Assembly (NCBI GenBank): GCA_013180625.2
Contig: SNVD02009584.1
Coordinates: 186,001-250,000, forward strand
DNA length: 64,000 nt
DNA from: Boswellia sacra
Lineage: Eukaryota; Streptophyta; Magnoliopsida; Sapindales; Burseraceae
Reading direction: 5' to 3'
Shown one piece after another: positions 60,085 to 64,000 of the stretch (position 1 is the first letter of the stretch; every line of letters starts with the position of its first letter). The position numbers were made by a program, and so were the translations under genes. The notes under the pieces were generated by a model. That model made no database searches and was not told where the DNA came from. It saw only the letters and a list, made by a program, of their open reading frames with translations.

Positions 60085-60390
60085 TGTGAGATAAAAAATT
60101 TGATGTATATTTTTATCTAATTGGTAATGGCCTGGTGAGTGTTGAATGTTCACGAATGATATGATTTAATGTGGTGACCTACCTCTGGTTTACTAAATAG
60201 AATGAGAACTATTTCTAGTAATAAATTTCATTTATGTGGGAGGTATAGTAAAGCCAGTAATCAACTACATCTGTTCCCCAAAACGCAGTGTGAGGTAGAT
60301 GAATTTTGGCTCAAGTCCCTAGAAGAAATATTGGCTAAAGTAGGGCAAACTAAAAAAATTGAACCATAATCTGTAGCAGTCTGATATAAA
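60085..60390. repeat. Dispersed repeat, copy 2 (of 24628-24945)
   Basis: Shares GAGATAAAAAATTTGATGTA and AAGAAATATTGGCTAAA with the copy in the UGT cluster, same orientation. Confidence 0.65.
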
Positions 60391-60774
60391 TATATATGAC
60401 TTTGATAAGCTTATCTGTAATAAGCCTAGCATCTATACCTGACCAAGATAAAGTTACTTTGATAAACCAAGTCAAATGCCCTTAGTAATGGAACATTATT
60501 TCGAAGAAGAACCTCAAATAAGGTTTTTTTTTCCTATACCTATAAGGAACATCATCGGCATCAAAGTTTATAAAGATAGAAAAATTCATACTTCTCAATC
60601 TGCTTCTTTCCAAAGTCTCAACATTAATAATTGCTAACTCTTTGATTGTTCAAGGATAGACTGACAGTGGGTCCTGTAGCCAACCCAAGGCTAGCAAGTT
60701 CTTTGAGTTAACTAACCCAGCAACTTTAGCAACCTTGATCGCCAAATTGGGTAGATATGCACCCTCCAATGTGT

Positions 60775-61722
60775 CTAAACTCTTGCCATCCTACCAAGAC
60801 AATTCATTCAATAAGGATATTAACAAAAACAAATTTCAATAAAGAAAATATTTGAGGACCCAAGGTTGAGATTCTGACTGCTTAATTTAGCAATAGCATT
60901 ATTTTCCAATTCTGTGAAAACTTGAGTTGAGTGAAGTCAAAGAAACACACCAACTTAGGTCAAAAGCCCACAAATTGTTTTTCAACATCCGTAACAAAGA
61001 ATTAGAACAAGAATAGACTAATAAAAGTCTAAGCAATTGAAAGAGAAAGATGCTAATGAGGACTTCATTCAACTTTAGGAGCATTACTAAATGATAAAAT
61101 ATCCAAAAACAAGAGGCCTCCTTAAGCGAACCCTGGTATTGGATAAGCACCTATCAAAATGAGACAATTAAAAATAATAAAATTTTATAGGATAATATCA
61201 AAAAGTGCCCTCGAGTATTGGCCTAATTTCAATCAGAGAACTACTAGACGTTTTTAATCAATCACACTCGTGTAGTTGTCCAACATTTTTCATCTAAAAT
61301 TGGACTAATAGAAAGGAGTGATATCAAAATTTCATATTAAAATACTAATACTTGAATTCAAAATTTTGAATTAATTAATCAAAATTATCTAAAATAAGAA
61401 AAATATAAATTAATCAAAGCAACAACGAAGAGATACAGCCATTCACACTACCAAATGCATCACAATTGTATTAACAGACCCAAACGTCATTGTCCTCCCC
61501 ACTCACCACCTAATCATCATCTCTCTTCTTCTTTGCCTGCCATGACTAACAAAAAAGAAGACACCAGAAACAACAACAACAACGACCACCATGAAATTGA
61601 CCAAAAGCAAAAAACAACGATAACAACAACAACCCATATTACCAAATTTGCAAAAAAAATCAATCATCACCACGATGCACTGCTGCCATTGAAGGGAATG
61701 CCGATACAATCAAATTTGGTTT
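60775..61722. repeat. Dispersed repeat, fuller copy (of 58690-59225)
   Basis: Longer version with about 420 bp more in the middle. The short copy probably derives from it, or from a common source, by internal deletion. Confidence 0.65.
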
Positions 61723-61883
61723 CCAAGTCTTGATAAGCTATGGCAATCAGGCAATTCTCGTTAAAAGAGATATTTGATCGATTTATCTTTCAATACTTAG
61801 TCTTTTTCCTCCTTCTGTTGTTTCTTATCTGTATTGCCTTGAGGGCAGAAAAGAGATATTACACTTTTCCTCATATTAATCAC

Positions 61884-62101
61884 TTTGTGTCCTATCAAGC
61901 TTCCTTCCTTTAAAGCTTTGGCTTTATCGATAAGATGCCCTCCTGTTTGAAAGAAACCTTCATTCTTCCTCACTGGAAGAAAGCTATGATAGAAGAAAGT
62001 GAGGCTCTAAAGAAGAATGACACTTGGGAACTGACCACGTTGCCAAGAGGCAAACGTAGGGTTGGCTGCAGGAGAAAAGAATACACTGAATTTACCTACT
62101 A
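61884..62101 (+). pseudogene. Copia reverse-transcriptase fragment
   Basis: Reads HWKKAMIEESEALKKNDTWE followed by a PRGKRRVGC block: the start of a copia RT domain (AM-EE--AL--N-TWEL---P-GK--VGCKW). The usual GCKWV continues as GCRRKE, so homology stops there. A TAA occurs near 61914, upstream of the RT part. No LTRs are nearby; this is a lone scrap. Confidence 0.75.
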
Positions 62102-62424
62102 GCAGCGAAGACTACTTAAAAATAAAAATAAAAAATAAAAACAGCGTTCTATCTAGTGTACCTTTATGGGATCAACATTGGAACAAGGAACCCTCATGAA
62201 TATAAAAATTTAATTGTAGTGAACATGGCCGAACTCTCACCATTGTGGATTAGAAAGTACTCGAGAGAGATGTATTTTGATAGAGAAACGTTAAAGATAA
62301 ATAGAGAAGTGAAGTGTTCCTCTGTAAGAAGAGTTTTGGAGGAGGTTTTGTTTGAGTCGTAGCATAGACTGAAAATAGAAGGTGCTGAAGTTGTTAAAAT
62401 ACGGACGTCCATATTAGAGCCTCA

Positions 62425-62450
62425 CCGTGTGTGTGTGCGCGTGTGTGTGT
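62425..62450. repeat. TG/CG microsatellite
   Basis: An interrupted GTGTGTGTGCGCGTGTGTGTGT run. Confidence 0.85.
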
Positions 62451-63065
62451 AACACTTATTAAAACTTAGTTTTTTTTGTTCATTTTACCTTATTAAAGTT
62501 GGGATTTAATTTCAAGATTCTTAAATAGTCTTTGTAATTGTATGAAGATTGTAGGCTAGTTTTTATCATAGATTTTCTTTTTCTTTTTCAAATTATTTAA
62601 TTTCTTAATCAACAAAAGCAGTTAATTTTTAATTTGATAGAAGTATTTAAAGAGCAAACAGAATATCTTGGAGTGAATTTAAATTCAGTTTCCTGATTTA
62701 TTTAATCAAAGTAATAATAAATAAATATTGATTTTGGAAACTATGAGCTAATTTTTTTTTCTTTTTGTGCAATTTGACCAGAACTTGCAAATGTTTCTAA
62801 ATACATCCCGGGTGAGAGAAATTAAGCACATGATCAAACAAGAGAAGGAAGAAAGAGTTCTAGGGAGAATTAGAAGTCTTTTAAAGTAATTTTATCTTAG
62901 GAGAATCTAGTATTTTAAATTTTATTGAGAAAGGGCATGCGGAGAAATTTTTGGGGTTCAAATAGCTCCATCCTTTCAAAAATCATGTGTATTGTCTTGT
63001 TTTATTGTAAATAATTGTTAATTAAAATATTTAAGATTTAAACTTATTTATTTGTTTCATTTTAG

Positions 63066-63067
<2 letters not shown>

Positions 63068-63118
<51 letters not shown>
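63068..63118. repeat. AT microsatellite
   Basis: About 25 uninterrupted AT units. Confidence 0.95.
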
Positions 63119-63121
<3 letters not shown>

Positions 63122-64000
63122 AGAGGGCTAGAATTATATATTTGATTGCCATTTTATTCAACAATATTTTGTTTAATAATTTTATCATTTATGGATTTCT
63201 TAATTAGTATTGGTTGTCCAAATTTTTATGATTGTTTAATTTTGACAAATTTACCAAGAGTACTTTGTTAGGAATCAGCTGCTTTCTCATTTCTTGTTTC
63301 TTAATTTTTTTATATCTAGGCTCATATTTTCTAGTACGCATGCCTAAAATTTAAATAAATAACTAAACATTCTCGGCATGTAATAAATAAAAATGAATAA
63401 ATAGCATAAATGATAATCTAAGAATAATTAAAAAAAGGAAGAAGCATAGATTCATAGAACCTGGAATTGAAATTGTAGTGAGATTATGTACCAACTTCGT
63501 TATTAAACTTGAGAGGACACGAGAGATTTTCATGTGATAGACCAAAAAGAAAAGTTTGCGAGATACTAACGTTTAAAGCTATAATTATTATAACAATATT
63601 TGACTTTTGAAATGTTGCACATTGATTATGTTTTAATAGATTAAATTTGGGAAGAAATTATTTATATACACAGTACATTTGGAAACAAATTATGGAAATT
63701 AAAATGGATTAAATTACATTTGATTTTCAATAGAATGAGTTATTGGAAAATAATATATTTAATGGATCAATTTGACTTTATATTTAGTTAAACATAAATT
63801 ATTTAGTATAACATGATAACTTAAAAAGAAACTTAATCATGTAGATATTTGAAATAAATAAAAATTGTAGTAATTTTTGGGGCTTTTTACAAACATTGAG
63901 CCCTTAAAAGGTATTGCGCCTAGGAAACATATTAAGCCGGCACTGAACTTATTTTAATATTCTTAATGATGTTATATATGATTGTCATAGGTAACATTAC

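Larger units (their letters stand above)
59741..61883. other. AT-rich DNA with dispersed repeats
   Basis: Contains the second copies of two dispersed repeats (60085-60390 and 60775-61722) and an ACA/CAA-rich low-complexity stretch (61570-61640). The ORF through the latter (61455-61733) is compositionally biased (Asn, Thr, His) and is not supported as a gene. Confidence 0.45.
62102..64000. other. AT-rich intergenic DNA
   Basis: One 68-codon open stretch (62156-62362) is unrecognised and lacks supporting context. Otherwise the DNA is AT-rich without repeats apart from the two microsatellites below. Confidence 0.4.

Noticed and set aside
61455..61733. 92-codon ORF rich in Asn, Thr and His
   Set aside because: It is driven by an ACA/CAA simple repeat, and part of it is a dispersed repeat also found at 59165.
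62156..62362. 68-codon plus-strand ORF
   Set aside because: No recognisable family and no gene context; this length is expected by chance in AT-rich DNA.

Overview
This window is nuclear DNA from a flowering plant, most likely a eudicot. The evidence is AT-rich intergenic sequence, short GT-AG introns, a plant family-1 glycosyltransferase with the 44-residue PSPG signature, and plant-type Ty1/copia and Ty3/gypsy retrotransposons primed by initiator methionine tRNA. The species cannot be fixed from sequence alone. Host genes are few and most of the window is mobile DNA.

Layout. 1-1860: an orphan exon of a conserved plant membrane protein (129-309), a CACTA-type transposon end with about 61 bp subterminal repeats (783-1279), and a weak minus-strand gene end (1573-1855). 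1861-11405: a decayed copia element (TSD ACTAT) holding a complete second copia element nested at 4352-9125 (TSD TGAAG). 13156-17921: a third decayed copia (TSD GTAAT, LTR termini TA...CA). 18960-34480: a tandem UGT74-like glucosyltransferase cluster, all on the plus strand, with three broken copies (19205, 23056, 25361) and one intact two-exon gene (31446-33875, 458 aa). 35044-42266: a candidate terminal-inverted-repeat transposon split by a young copia (35202-40327, TSD TAACT, non-canonical TA...CT termini). 42740-59740: a tandem array of about 0.8 kb repeats split by a Ty3/gypsy chromovirus (about 45190-56849), whose 5' LTR is itself split by a 2.1 kb solo LTR (45559-47679, TSD CTTAC). 59740-64000: AT-rich sequence with dispersed duplicates, a copia RT scrap and a long AT microsatellite.

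The most notable find is at 21918-23023, inside the intron of the second UGT copy. It is a Mutator-like element with long terminal inverted repeats and a 9-10 bp target duplication. On its minus strand it carries three consecutive exons of a host alpha-galactosidase gene with their introns and matching splice phases, which makes it a Pack-MULE.

No operon-like cooperation exists here. The only gene likely to make a working enzyme is the UGT at 31446-33875. The other coding traces are decayed transposon polyproteins or duplicated, captured or interrupted gene pieces.
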